From the NCBI GenBank assembly GCA_000328365.1, contig KB305654.1, positions 95,937-159,936 of the forward strand: a stretch of 64,000 bases of DNA, written 5' to 3'. The translations under genes were made by a program, and so were the position numbers. Below the pieces are notes generated by a model that ran no database searches, had not been told where the DNA came from, and saw only the letters and a list, made by a program, of their open reading frames with translations. This document shows positions 52,800 through 64,000 of this stretch, piece after piece; the first letter of the stretch is position 1, and the number at the start of each line of letters is the position of its first letter. Source of the stretch: Capitella teleta (taxonomy: Eukaryota > Annelida > Polychaeta > Capitellidae).

Positions 52800-54599
52800 T
52801 TTTTATTGATATTGTCATCTGCTGAAATTGAAGAAGGATTTTTCTTATATGAAGCCAGCTCATGGCGGTATGTCTTTTTTTTCTTTCTGAGAATGACCTA
52901 TATTTGTGGCAAAACTGGTGACCTAGATAAAAAATGAATAAATAAAAGCAGGAAAGCAGGATTTTCTTCGTGTTGCCTCCCTTCTGTCATTTTGTCGTTC
53001 GTAGTGGCATGCTGTCTACTCAGAAGTCAGTCTGCATACTCTGATCCATCCCATCACATTCAATCAAACAATTAAGATCAATTGCATTGAGTTATGCGTA
53101 GGCCAGTTAGTGCAACCACCACCTTGTTTGGAATACCTGCATTAAAGGGCTACCATCAATACGTGCTAAGCACAATGAGGATTTACACATCAATACAAAT
53201 AAATATTCCGTGTGAGTCAAAACGGTTTTGCGGTGAAAAGTGTGTAAAAGGCGCTCCAAACATTATTGCAGAGGAGTTGCCATTTAGTGAGCGTGTCATC
53301 CGTTGTACGATCTGCTTGCAAATCTCTATCTTTCTCTTCACGAGGAAGCAAACTTTTTATTACAAACAGGGGTTTTCGGTGGCGGGCGAAATCCAGAAAA
53401 ATGTTCCGTATATAGTTGGAGAAGCCTCTTGTATATACTTCTCCTACCACCACTGACGTCACGATGGGTTCATGATTGGACGCTCGCAATTGGACGTTGC
53501 TTACGCTGCGTCTCGTGCACGCAGGCATGTCGGAAGGGCGCGATTCGAAATCTGAGGCGTAATGTAATTAATTAGTGGTAAAAGGTTGGAACCAAATGAT
53601 GGTGATGCTATCTGTTTAAGTTGGCATATCATTGCTATGGTTAACTGAGGACAAATTGCTCGCAAAGGGCACGAACGATTAGTTCCCGCGTGGCCTCTTA
53701 GCGCAAATTCGTAGCTGTCAGTGCCAATTGTTCCCTTGGCACTAATTGGGTGGGAGTAATTACTGGCAAGGGAGGGTTATGCATGCCAACACGCAAGCGA
53801 CTAAATGGCTTCCTTTGATCCCATAACGCAATGAGTTCTCTCTCAACAAAAAAGGTGTGTGTATTTCGAACAACCTTTGATCATCACCGGGCATTGCGTT
53901 TTTACTCCAATAAAGGCGAGCAGCTTGGCACTCAGCATTGCACGCATCATTACATCATGTTATTTTTATTGATGAATCTCCGGATTTCGCTTAACTTCTA
54001 CTTCGTACGGTGACTTTTGTGATGACAAGTGATCAGTGCAAATCCATGCGCCATTAAACAGGAGGGATTCATGTTGTAAGTTGACTGCCTCAAGGCGTGT
54101 CTAAATCCACGCAGAATCAGTAACACAGAACCAAAGCAACATCAATGGACTACATGCCCTTGTTTTAATGAAGAGCATGGTGATTTCAATTACCAATTAC
54201 ATATGTTAATGGGATTGACTAATTCTATTCAAATACACGACGTGCTTCGTGTTTTGCATTCGATAAGACATGCAGATCATTCCAATTAATTGGTATACAG
54301 CCGAAAATATTGTGTAAGATGTCGTCAAATTTTATTTCACTGATCTGTGGGTTTTCCTCACGCTGCACAATCACACAAATATACTGCTTTCTTTGCACAG
54401 TAACCCTAATGTAATTGACTTTCCGTGTTGAGGTGCATTTGCTCTAAATTGCATGCATCTTCAATCGTAGTTAGTGGATGTGAGGGCAAAGAACTATGCT
54501 GATTTGACAAATGACAATGCAAGGACTTTGGGCATCATTCAACTGTGCATCTCAACATACTAATGTGCAACGACACCATATCTTCTTCAGTGCACTTCC

Positions 54600-54860
54600 G
54601 TTGACCAAAATCCTGATATTGTTATCTTTTAGACCACTCCCTTAGTCCACTCCTCTGATGGAATGTTTTTCACTTGAGTGCCATGTCTGGGAGGTGTGGT
54701 TTATCCGCCAGACCATTACAACAGGAGGCCATAATCGATTATGTCAAAGGCAACACTGAAGTCTAAAAGCAAATACAGGGTTTTCACTGGTTCCCTGGTC
54801 AAATACATATTGACATACACCGATGACAGGTGGTTGCTCATTGACTGCAATTTATAATAA
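54600..54860 (-). mobile_element. LINE reverse-transcriptase relic
   Basis: On the minus strand, 54723-54781 reads LYLLLDFSVAFDIIDYGLL, the A-F-D catalytic block of non-LTR retrotransposon reverse transcriptase (family form LLDLSAAFDTVDH). The preceding bases (SNHLSSVYVNMYL) match the upstream helix. The rest is frame-broken and no endonuclease was found. Probably of the CR1/Jockey/L2 type, heavily decayed. Confidence 0.65.
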
Positions 54861-57608
54861 CATTTAGTATTGAAAGGGCTTCCCCCGTTTGCTGATCCGC
54901 GATGTGATTTTGCGAACGAGAGCGTCTTTTTGCAGTGTGAGGGTGCATGTCGAAATAAATGTATAAATACATATAATAATAAGATGATGCCTGGATTTAA
55001 AACACAGGTATTTCTCTTAAATTATTCAAGTTTATCATTTATTTGTTTTACTTTTAATTTCTTTCACTTTTAACAAATAAAATGAGAATATAAAATGAAA
55101 AATCATGTTATTCAAATCACAATTAGATCACTGGAAAATATATAGTTATCATTTAATACATAAACAAGACACGAACCTAAGTATTCATGTGTTGTATCAA
55201 GTTATATATCATATAATCTGCTCGATCACCTTTAGATTGGTGGTAGAAAGCTCAGGTATATTACCTTCTGCTGGTACGTACAAATACAGTAATGTAATTC
55301 CATAATTAATATTACATTATAACAACAAAACGAAATTAAATTTAAATTAACGTCAGTTATTTGACCATGTATAAATGAAGCATTTGTTTGACCTTTTTAT
55401 TCCACCTGCTCTCATGGATCTCATAGTTGGGTCATTCTTTTTAACTTATCAATTAGTAGCCCTATTCCCAGCAGAAAAGTAATCAAATCCTCTTCGAAGC
55501 CCTTCAACCGAGCTTCTATTCGTTAATATCTCAGAGCAACGCAATAATCTCCAATTACCACAGCATCTTCCATTTGTCCATAAAACTATGATTTACGATT
55601 ATATTTTCTTATCGCAACTGTTCAACTCCAAGGGGTGCACAACTTCTGTTCAAATATGAGTGACAGTATCGATCTTTAATTTCAAAATGTATCTGTTAAA
55701 ACGAACCGAATCAATATTTGCAGATAGTGCTCCACTTGTCCGCGCCGGGAGAAAGTCAACATTGCATTGGCTTATTCGCAAGGGTGTATTCATTCCTTAG
55801 AACCGGATACTCCGATTTCATATTTTTTCCCCTTGGGAAATGACTCGATTCCATAAGTTGTCGTCAAGAGATGTTCCATATACAACCCATGAAAACGTTC
55901 TTAGAATCGGCTCATAACTGCTAACTCATATACTGAACAACAAAATAAACGTAACGCAACAATATAATATCCATAACTCAGATGAGCCCAGTCGGAAACA
56001 TCGACCGCGTGTTCATTGCATTCCCAATCGATTTCAACCAAATTTAAAGATGCTTTAAAATAATTGCAGAATCTGAAAGTTTATTTAAATCACGTCTCGG
56101 ATTTTCCCAGCGCCCTATTACGATGTTCCCGACCGGGCCCATCTGAAACGTCTGGTGGAGTGGAGGGGTCAGGATTGGAACTCAGAATGAGCGCGAGCAG
56201 TACTGAGTTCAGCATGAGAGAGTTGAAGATGCTGTGTAAGGGAAGAGTCTGTTCCGGAGATCCGGAATCCGGATGGCCCATCGGTCACTTTAGCTGCCCC
56301 TGTCGTAGCTCTGTCTCAGACAGTACCCGTTTCACGCGATCGAGGAGAAAAGTAGGATATCAATGATGGGTAGACGCTGAAAGGATGAGAAGCCTGATGG
56401 CGGTCCATTACCGCACGCATCACCCCAATCGCTTCCCATCACTGTGCGTCTGTTAGACGCGGCATCGCAAAAATCTTGGTGGCAAATGATCGAGGCATCG
56501 ATACAGATTACTCATTCACAAAATGAAATCGACACATCTATTGTTTGCGTGATTTTGGGTGAAAACCAGTTTTTCCTGTTGCTTGCTATACAAGGCTGAA
56601 ATTGACACGCATGTCGATTTCGAAGCCGCCCAAATCCGCCTTTGCATTAAGGGACAAGACACGGGAAGGAGATGGTTATCGTCAGATGAATAAGTTGAAG
56701 GGATTCTGGAGCCAAATAACCGATGAGACGAAGTCAAGTTCAGTTATCTGGCTTCATAATCACGAGAACTTGTTCATTTGACGATAACCATCGACTTCCG
56801 AGTGACTTAACCGGATTATACCACGAAATAAACGTTCAAACTCTATCGAGCCGAGTGACGCTCCGGCTTTGATTGCACCATTTTGAAAAGTTATTTTACG
56901 CATTTGGTCTGTTAGACACTTGGGCAAAACCTACAATAAATTCTTCTCAGAGCCCGATAAAACGATTATTAGATTTCCAGTATCAATGAATAGCAACGTA
57001 AGATGTATTTCCTTCTAGAACAATGTCAATTTCCACTAAAATAAATTGAAATTCGCCAATATAACAAACAAACGCCAGAATAAATGACCTTTGACCTGTT
57101 GGATCAACATAGACAGATGGAATCGTGGACCGTTCAACATGGATAACTGCGGACAAAATTTTAGAAAGTGCACATCTGATCTGCTCCTGTTTTTAACACT
57201 TGTATTTTAATTAAGCCCATCGAAACATTATATGTAAGTTTTGCGCTTCAAAAAAATTTAGTAAAACATAAAAATAAATTATCTGCATATAGGCAATAAT
57301 TGAGCTATTCTTACAGCAGATTATCATAGCGTCCAATCAGTGATTGCGTTATGAAATTGCATTTTGAGACTTTACCATTAGGTGAATGGCGAGAGTGATC
57401 TATGCTATTTGTTTATTTATACACGTTATCTATGCACGGATCAATCACTCAAAGTACAAACTGGATCTAAATGCTGTTCAAAAATCCTGATGCTCATTTA
57501 ATTACAGCAAGATGTCAATTTCGTGCCCCGACAAAAGAGGTCGTTGACACCCTGGGGCGAGAATCTCCTGCCTCTGGATTGAAACTTGAAAGTGCAGCGC
57601 TCTACTAC

Positions 57609-57615
57609 TATATAA
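57609..57615 (+). promoter_or_regulatory. TATA box of the 57.6-kb candidate gene
   Basis: TATATAA 44 nt before the ATG at 57659, the spacing expected for a TATA-directed start with a very short leader. Confidence 0.35.
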
Positions 57616-57658
57616 CTACTGAGTTAAGCGATGTTAAGCGTACTCTCATCACGTATCG

Positions 57659-57886
57659 ATGGCGCCACCAAGCGAACGCTTCAATCTTGAGTCTCCATTT
57701 TTGTCCGAGGAAAGTTATTACACCAAGACCCGGATCACTGACCCCGGCGACGAAGGAGAAGAAAAGGATAAATTTGCGTCAGCATTTTTTGCTCATCTGA
57801 TAATATCACCGATTTGCAGCTATGCGATATTATTCGGAAACCAAAGACGACATTTCCTCATTGTGTCTGCTTCATGTTTTATTTGA
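57659..57886 (+). CDS. Candidate small gene or first coding exon (75 codons)
   Basis: ATG in a fair context (TCGATGG), behind a TATA box. The reading begins MAPPSERFNLESPFLSEE and is hydrophilic and acidic to about residue 40, then hydrophobic (HLIISPICSYAILFG) to a stop at 57886. A 42-nt stretch (GTCAGC...TTTGCAG) within it could be removed as a tiny in-frame intron. The acidic N-terminus is strongly protein-like, so it may instead be the first exon of a longer gene running right. No family recognised and no nearby AATAAA. Confidence 0.35.
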   Translation: MAPPSERFNLESPFLSEESYYTKTRITDPGDEGEEKDKFASAFFAHLIISPICSYAILFGNQRRHFLIVSASCFI

Positions 57887-60800
57887 AATTAGTTCTGAGG
57901 AGAAATGGTGCAACACGACGGAACAACAAACGTCTTATACGGCACAACGCCAGTCTTCCGAGCTATAAATAATCCACGAGCAATAACCTCACCTGACAGA
58001 CACGCAAAACTTATGTGCATCAAATGTAAGAAGACAACGTGAATGGATGATGCTGGTCAAGACGTTCGTAATATGGCCTTGCAACCTAGCTGGTCATGTG
58101 AGCCACGTGCCCACTCTTGCCTGGGTTGCGTCGTCTTGATTACTTTGCAACGTCTTCCTCACAATGTGACATCTTTCGTCCGGTCATTCTGTTAATACGT
58201 TGTGGATCATTTCGCAGCTTCTTCCAAGCAGGCGTGTGAGAGATAGAGAGGCAGGGCGGGAAGATGAATGCCAAGGTCATGGGGCATGACCCTTGTATAG
58301 ATAGTGGCATGAAATACACCCACGTGGTCAGGGAGTCTCATAGGGGTCATGGGCATTGACGAGTCTCAATTTAAGTTCCATAGGACTAAATATACAATGA
58401 TATTATGGGTTCATTTGCACGTCAAAGCTGACCAACGTAGTAGATGGTGACAGCTATATTTTTTAACGTCCGAAACAATTTGCAATGGTACTTTTTCAAT
58501 GACACATTTATCTCCGTAGCGGGCCATTTTTGTTCAGGTCTGTTTATATTCCCTGTAGCAACAAATTGCGAATACTTCTTTAAAGAATATGTTTGTATTG
58601 CAGCCTCTCATTATGCATTGCAGGCGTCATAATAGTACGCTGTATGCCCATTTAGTGCTAATGAGCGATTGCAGAACCGCCCTAGAAATTCCCCTTTCAT
58701 GCAATAAAATTCGGTGAAGCAGTATTGGTTATGAATGGGCCTTATTTGTCCAACAAATTAATTGGAACCATTGGCGCGTATTTATTTTGAATTCACTCGA
58801 TGCAAAAGTCACTATATAATCAGGAAGGTAAAACCCTCACGCCATTAAGAGATAGATTTCTTGATTCACTTTGACTCCCATTCAATGTCAGCATCCTGAA
58901 TTTTCCGTTCATATCTCTTTGCAATCATCCGTTATTTATAATTAATTATAATACATTTGATTAATTCAATTTCCACTTTAGGACAGTAATTATCTGATTA
59001 ATGTAGCATATAATTATATAATATTTTATTAATAGTATATTTAGTATATAATTGTAATTATCAGAAGCTACCCCTAGGCAGTAATCTAGGGGTCCCATGT
59101 AAGCTGAACATGAAATGCATTACCACGCTATAATACGATAGAATTTATAAAATCTTGTTTTTCTTTTCTGGGTCTTATAATTATTATATAATACACATTT
59201 TAATGACACCAGGCTGTGTTGACTTTTCTGTGCTGATAATAACGGTGTCACAAGATGAGAAGACTACTAAAGTTACAACAATTTCTGACGAGGCTGAAGC
59301 TTTGAGAAGAGCAATGAAGACCAGCACTGACACGCAGCTCTGAACATGATGATATTCTCTGATCATCTCCCTTCAGGATACACACTCGCTCCGGCACTTC
59401 CTTATTTCTGGCACTGGGCGCCATGTTAATCGAGTGGAAAGTAAGAGGTTTGTTGATCAGACAAAAGTGAAATTTGTCATGTAGCGACATGTGCACTACA
59501 TGTGGAGAAGTTGAGAGTGCTCCATAGTATAGCCGAGTCTGCTTAGAATGCTTGGAAGCTATCTGACGCAGTTCCACAAATGAATGGCATTTCCATTAAA
59601 TTGATATCCGGCAAACATCTTTCCATGCAGACACCTTACATATCACACAGACAGTGGGGCAAATCAACGCCACTCTGGTTTCCTGAGCACGAGATTAGTG
59701 GGCTGTTTTGTTCAGAAATATGCTGGTCAAGTCAGCATTACTTCGATTCAGCTAGCACAGTGTGTGGTTTCCTAACCAGCGAGTTTCCTATGACATACAC
59801 ATATAATGCACCCCGATTACCTCCGTTTACCTACATGTTTACAATAAAGGTTATTTGAGACTACTAGTGCCCCGCCCGAGTTCAACACTCATGAAACCAT
59901 AAATATATAAGAGAATGGATTCATGCTCTGCATCTATTCCACAGAAATCAAGAACTGATATAATAATAGACTTGATTTGAAGAACAACATTGGTAGGTCA
60001 ATTAATGGCCATACGGCGATCAACGTCATTCACAGGTTGAACAGGGAGTGGTAACAATTTGTAACCGGCATACCCGGTGTAGTACTAGTAGTGAGTAGTA
60101 GTCAGTGCAATGTAATCACCCATATAAGCCCCGCCTGGTCGAGAGGTCAGCGTAGGCATGCATGCTACATGCTTTATATGTAGACTGGGCGAGATTGCAT
60201 TCGCATCCAGTTCTGCTCCGGCTCTCGCATGAGGAGGAATACACCGTAACTACTTGTCCGAGAAATCGTGTCAGCGTCTGCCTTCCTTGCGTGTCTGAAC
60301 CCGACGGCATCCAAGCGTAGTACTTGCTTGATGTGTGGCCACCCTTTTGTAAAGTTTGGTTGCAAATTGTCAAGCAAAGGTCACTCACTCTCTTTCAACA
60401 GAGAAAATATCTCGCCACCTGTACTCCCTATTCCAGTCACATGAGACTCTCATTACCGTTCGCTGATTAGTGGCAGGTGAAACCCAGGTGTGCCAATGAA
60501 AACCTCAGTCACCCCATCAATCCTTCTTTCTAACCAATATGCCGAGGCAGAGATGTAATGGGTGACGATTCTTGCAAATCCTTGAGGTCCTGTGACTTAA
60601 AGATTCATTATCCGATTAAAAGAGAAAACAGTTAAATTGTACCGCAATTGGCATGTGAAGACATACTGAATGATTCACATAACCCTCACTTGCAACATAT
60701 GATAGTTATACATGACATCCACTATTCTAATACCTAATACCTGTGAATGCAAACGCAAGCAAGCCTAGACATCAATCAATTTCTTATACGTAGTGTCGAT

Positions 60801-62353
60801 TCATAGACTATTAGTATTCGTTTTTATGTTTGAGTTGGTATTTCGTGGGAGTTACATTTGCTATGCAATGGTTGTATCATGTGCATCACCAATTGACAAC
60901 CAATCTAAGAGTACCTCACGCAATCATTGTCTGGAATCATTTGCTTCAAGTCGCATCGATTGAGTAGAAGCTCCTTACAAAGTTTTCTCAAAGTTCCCCA
61001 AAAAATCCGCTCCATTTATGAGATAATTCGCTAATTCGCCATTGTCGGCTCGTAGTATTGAAGTATTTGCAAAAATTGCAAATGGGAGCGCATATTCTGC
61101 GTTTGAGGTCACAGACTGGGTTATGTCATTACCCATTAATTGTGAATATCGATACGTGTGATACGTGTATGCAACACCCTGTTTAGCATAATCAACAAAC
61201 GCACAACCAAAATAAGGTATAAGGACCTCTTTAGTTTCGTGAAATAACGTTTGTCTTTCAGGGCAGAAATCCAGACATACACCTTCTAAACCTGGGGCCT
61301 AAGAAGACTGCATTGTGTGTGTTTACCCTTAACAGCAATGGGTTTTTGTTTACAGCCATTACTGAAGAAAGGACGAGTCGCCAGTACAATGCATCTTAAC
61401 CATCCTGACTCTGTATATTCTATCGATCCATTTAAATTGGAATAATTATACACTGTTTTTTATGCAATTTTACGAAACGCTTTTTTGGCTGTGAGACTGT
61501 TATGCCCGACTTAATGGCGAGTTTTTACTTCCGGGTTGTCACAGAACGGGCTATTATATATGATTTCAATAGCGATCAACATTCCAAAGCAGTATGTCAT
61601 GTCAGGCCGCGAGAAAAGGCTAAGAGCATTGCGTGTCGACAGACGTTAAGTGCTTCTGTGAATCTCCTCCTGAGCTTTTAGTGTTCTCAAATTTCTGGCC
61701 CTTCTGGTAAAATTTTATGCATAATTATTATATACTATAAAACTCAATGATGCTAATGTCATACATAGGTAAATTACCTGGTTATTGTTACAAAATTGTC
61801 ATTATAGACTGTATACATACTACTGTTGCATGGTTATGTAAGTAATACCTTTGAGTGCATAACTGTAAGAATTAATGTTTGTAAGCGTATGACTTTTGGA
61901 TGTGTAAACATTACTTTTGACTCTCACAATTTCCTATTCACATATTGTATTTGACATGTGAATATTCATGCTACTACTCTGCATTGATTATTAAATATAC
62001 CAAGTAAACATTGTGCACGTGTTTCAGATTAACAGTATGTCCTCCCTCCGTTACCCTAATGAAAATGGGATGATGCAGTACAAAAAGGAAAATCCCTGCT
62101 TAGAGACCAAGTTTGCAATTAAGTTGATTCCTGCATTCCCGTGAACAGTCTGATCCGTTAATGGATTAAAAGCCCCAATACTTTGAATCGACACGTAAGA
62201 TAATGATTCCAGGATAATCCTTGGCAATAGGAAAGGAATCATTTCTCAGAACTTCGAACGCACATAACAGGGTGACTAATTGTGAATGGTGATTAGTTCA
62301 ATTCTAGGACTTGTCTCCAGAAGCAACGTGAGTGACACTCGTGATTTCCCAGG

Positions 62354-62437
62354 CACCTGATTTTGCGTCATACACCTGTGCCGATTGACTTCACACCTGA
62401 CAAATCTGCTGTACTTGGACAGCACAATTCGCACCTG
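62354..62437. promoter_or_regulatory. Cluster of four CACCTG E-boxes
   Basis: CACCTG at 62354, 62373, 62394 and 62432, with further near-copies at 62456 (CAGGTA) and 62492 (TACCTG). CACCTG is the core bound by Snail/ZEB and E-protein factors. About one is expected per 2 kb, so four in 84 bp stands out. Possible enhancer or silencer. Confidence 0.4.
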
Positions 62438-63949
62438 AAAGACATGCTTGTTTGTCAGGTAGCTCTATATACCGACAGAAACCCGCATCTTTACCTGAGG
62501 TATCTTATTGCGATCAAAGGTAATCAAAGTTCAAATCGGCGTTTCTTGGAATGCAGATGTCACAATCACAAACACACGCCCTCCATTAAACATGGCTTCT
62601 CATAATTAATACTGTAATGGATTTCTCCTGAGTGAATATAGAATGACGTGTGGTGTGAGTTATGTGGTGATAATAATGATATACATGACTGCAGATATCT
62701 GGGTGTGCGAGCACTTAATAGTCGTAACCCAGAATTAGCCGCCTAACAAGCACCAAGTGAATTCATATCAAGCATACGTCTCGGTTGATGTGGTGACAAG
62801 AAGTGTCCCTAGGGGCTCAATCAAGCTCACTCCCTCATTCTCAAAGGCCAAGCCCCTCTCGTGGGGAACCCAAGAAGTCATGCAGAGAGTCTGTAATCGG
62901 AGTGTGTGCTGGTGTCTAACGCTGGCAACGGATTATTATGCAGGAGTAAAGAGGCCTATCCTGATATGTACCTTGTGCTTGGAGAAGTGGAGAAGGGAAG
63001 AAGGGTAAGAGCAAAAATCCCAAATCTTGGCCTTTTCTGGTTATAAAAATCCCTATTATACTGCTTATTGGCTGAGATATCTAGATACAACTTTTAAATC
63101 AACCAATCAACTGCGTGTTCTTACGGAAACATAGTTCGTTGGATTGGCCAATGTTTCAGCATGCCGACTGGGTTTCCTTCGAAGAGTGAAAAATACATTA
63201 TTTAAATACTGACCCCAGCATCTTTAGCTCTCATTCTACTATTATGCAAATAAGTCCTATCTTATTGGAATCAACAATTAAGCGAATTCTCGAAATTCCA
63301 TCCAGCACAGTGACTTTTGATTGCCAGTGAATAGCCTCGAAAGGTGCGTGAAACGCGTAATCACATTCCGCGGTTGATTCCATATCAAAGTCTTTGCGGG
63401 TATTCACTGGCACCTTTTATAAGAAGACTGCTCTTGCACATGTAATACGGACATATGTGAGCGTCCACGGCAAAACAGGTCACATGGGTCGGAATAAAAT
63501 TTTTGAGTTTGAGGCATCAGCGGACAGCAGCTGACACTTTCCTGGATATTTTGGTGCAAAAATCATGTAGATATCTCAAGGGGTTGCAAAGTTATGGCGT
63601 TTTGAAGTCCGAAACTTCAAAAACCATCATTTTGAGAAATTCGCGATTGAAAGTCTAGATTAATGTTATTAATATTCATTTAGGCATATTTCAGGCCACA
63701 GGTATCATATCATGATGAAATTTGACATGCCTGTTTTCCTCATCCTGGTGCCTATTACATGCAAGTTTCATAGAGATTAAGCTTCAGCAAAAAAAGTTAC
63801 AATGTATTACAATAATTATAAGGGACACCAGTTTCCGACTGAAAAACATGAACAATTACAGAATCCAAAACTGAAGATAATCGAAGAGAACTGATATATA
63901 ATTTATTTGATATTCAAGCTACAGTAAGAACAATTAAATTTGATTCTCC

Positions 63950-64000
63950 TGGGGTAGAGGTGGAGGTGGAGGTAGGGGTGGAGGTGGAGGAGGAAAAGGA
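63950..64000 (+). repeat. Polypurine (GGAGGT)n tract
   Basis: Runs of GGAGGT and GGAGG units reach the window edge. Nearly all purine on the plus strand, so triplex- or quadruplex-prone. Confidence 0.75.

Larger units (their letters stand above)
44741..57608. other. Gene-poor 13-kb stretch
   Basis: Upstream of the kinase gene, with no gene assigned. Apart from the transposon relics, repeats and candidates listed separately, it holds unsupported open frames such as 46213-46455 (plus), 48288-48557 (minus), 53094-53456 (plus, 120 codons with ATG) and 52412-52825 (plus, 137 codons). None has matching splice or poly(A) signals. Bases 56090-56470 are a GC- and CpG-rich island open on both strands, possibly a promoter or conserved element. 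Confidence 0.5.
57887..64000. other. Gene-poor right end
   Basis: No gene supported. Notable bases: an 8-bp inverted repeat (ACCCCTAG with CTAGGGGT) near 59070, a more GC-rich patch at 60110-60400 that could be a promoter, the E-box cluster at 62354-62437, and 63480-63900, whose style (runs such as TTATGGCGTTTTGAAGTCCGAAACTTC) suggests a dispersed repeat that cannot be confirmed from one copy. Confidence 0.45.

Noticed and set aside
53094-53456. 120-codon plus-strand frame with ATG
   Set aside because: No domain, no splice or poly(A) support, and an equally open minus-strand frame overlaps it.
60116-60388. Gene in the GC-rich 60.1-60.4 kb patch
   Set aside because: Two overlapping minus frames without ATG or splice context; kept only as a possible promoter.

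Overview
This is nuclear DNA from an animal. The genes are split by spliceosomal introns, intergenic DNA is AT-rich, and tRNA-derived SINE, Tc1/mariner, MITE and LINE pieces are present. Most introns are about 47-60 nt and many 5' splice sites are relaxed. Gene content (TBC1D13, ABCF1, a MAP3K19-type kinase) is metazoan. Very short introns beside 15-20 kb gene-poor stretches suggest a marine invertebrate, perhaps an early-branching one such as a sponge, but the phylum is not proven.

Layout. 1-1.9 kb: CpG-rich but unresolved. 1.9-8.4 kb: TBC1D13 (Rab GAP) on the minus strand, carrying several MITE-like insertions in its introns. 8.41-8.46 kb: a compact bidirectional promoter. 8.5-12.4 kb: ABCF1, a complete 15-exon gene on the plus strand. 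12.8-20.3 kb: a convergent minus-strand gene for a 185-residue secreted protein with two C-C-CC-C-C cysteine modules. It is assembled here from four exons whose phases all agree. 20.3-23.4 kb: its promoter, a long-armed foldback element, a G-rich tract and a cluster of three near-perfect palindromes. 23.4-25.1 kb: a candidate three-exon small gene (77 aa, hydrophobic N-terminus) with a poly(A) signal. 25-40 kb: mostly non-coding, with a few candidate exons and candidate regulatory clusters. 40.4-44.7 kb: a complete nine-coding-exon MAP3K19-like kinase on the minus strand, with a predicted myristoylated/palmitoylated N-terminus and an acidic tail. 45-64 kb: gene-poor, with a Tc1-type transposase relic, a LINE reverse-transcriptase relic, a mariner-type end, a candidate TATA-driven small gene at 57.6 kb and an E-box cluster at 62.4 kb.

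How the parts relate. TBC1D13 and ABCF1 are head-to-head housekeeping genes (membrane traffic and translation/ribosome-associated ATPase) that probably share one promoter. The long flanks of the secreted-peptide gene and of the kinase hold RFX-type X-boxes, a SOX/POU-like palindrome and clustered E-boxes, which fits regulated expression; this is inference. One nonamer, GCGTTATGA, recurs at least 11 times across the window and is not explained by any gene.
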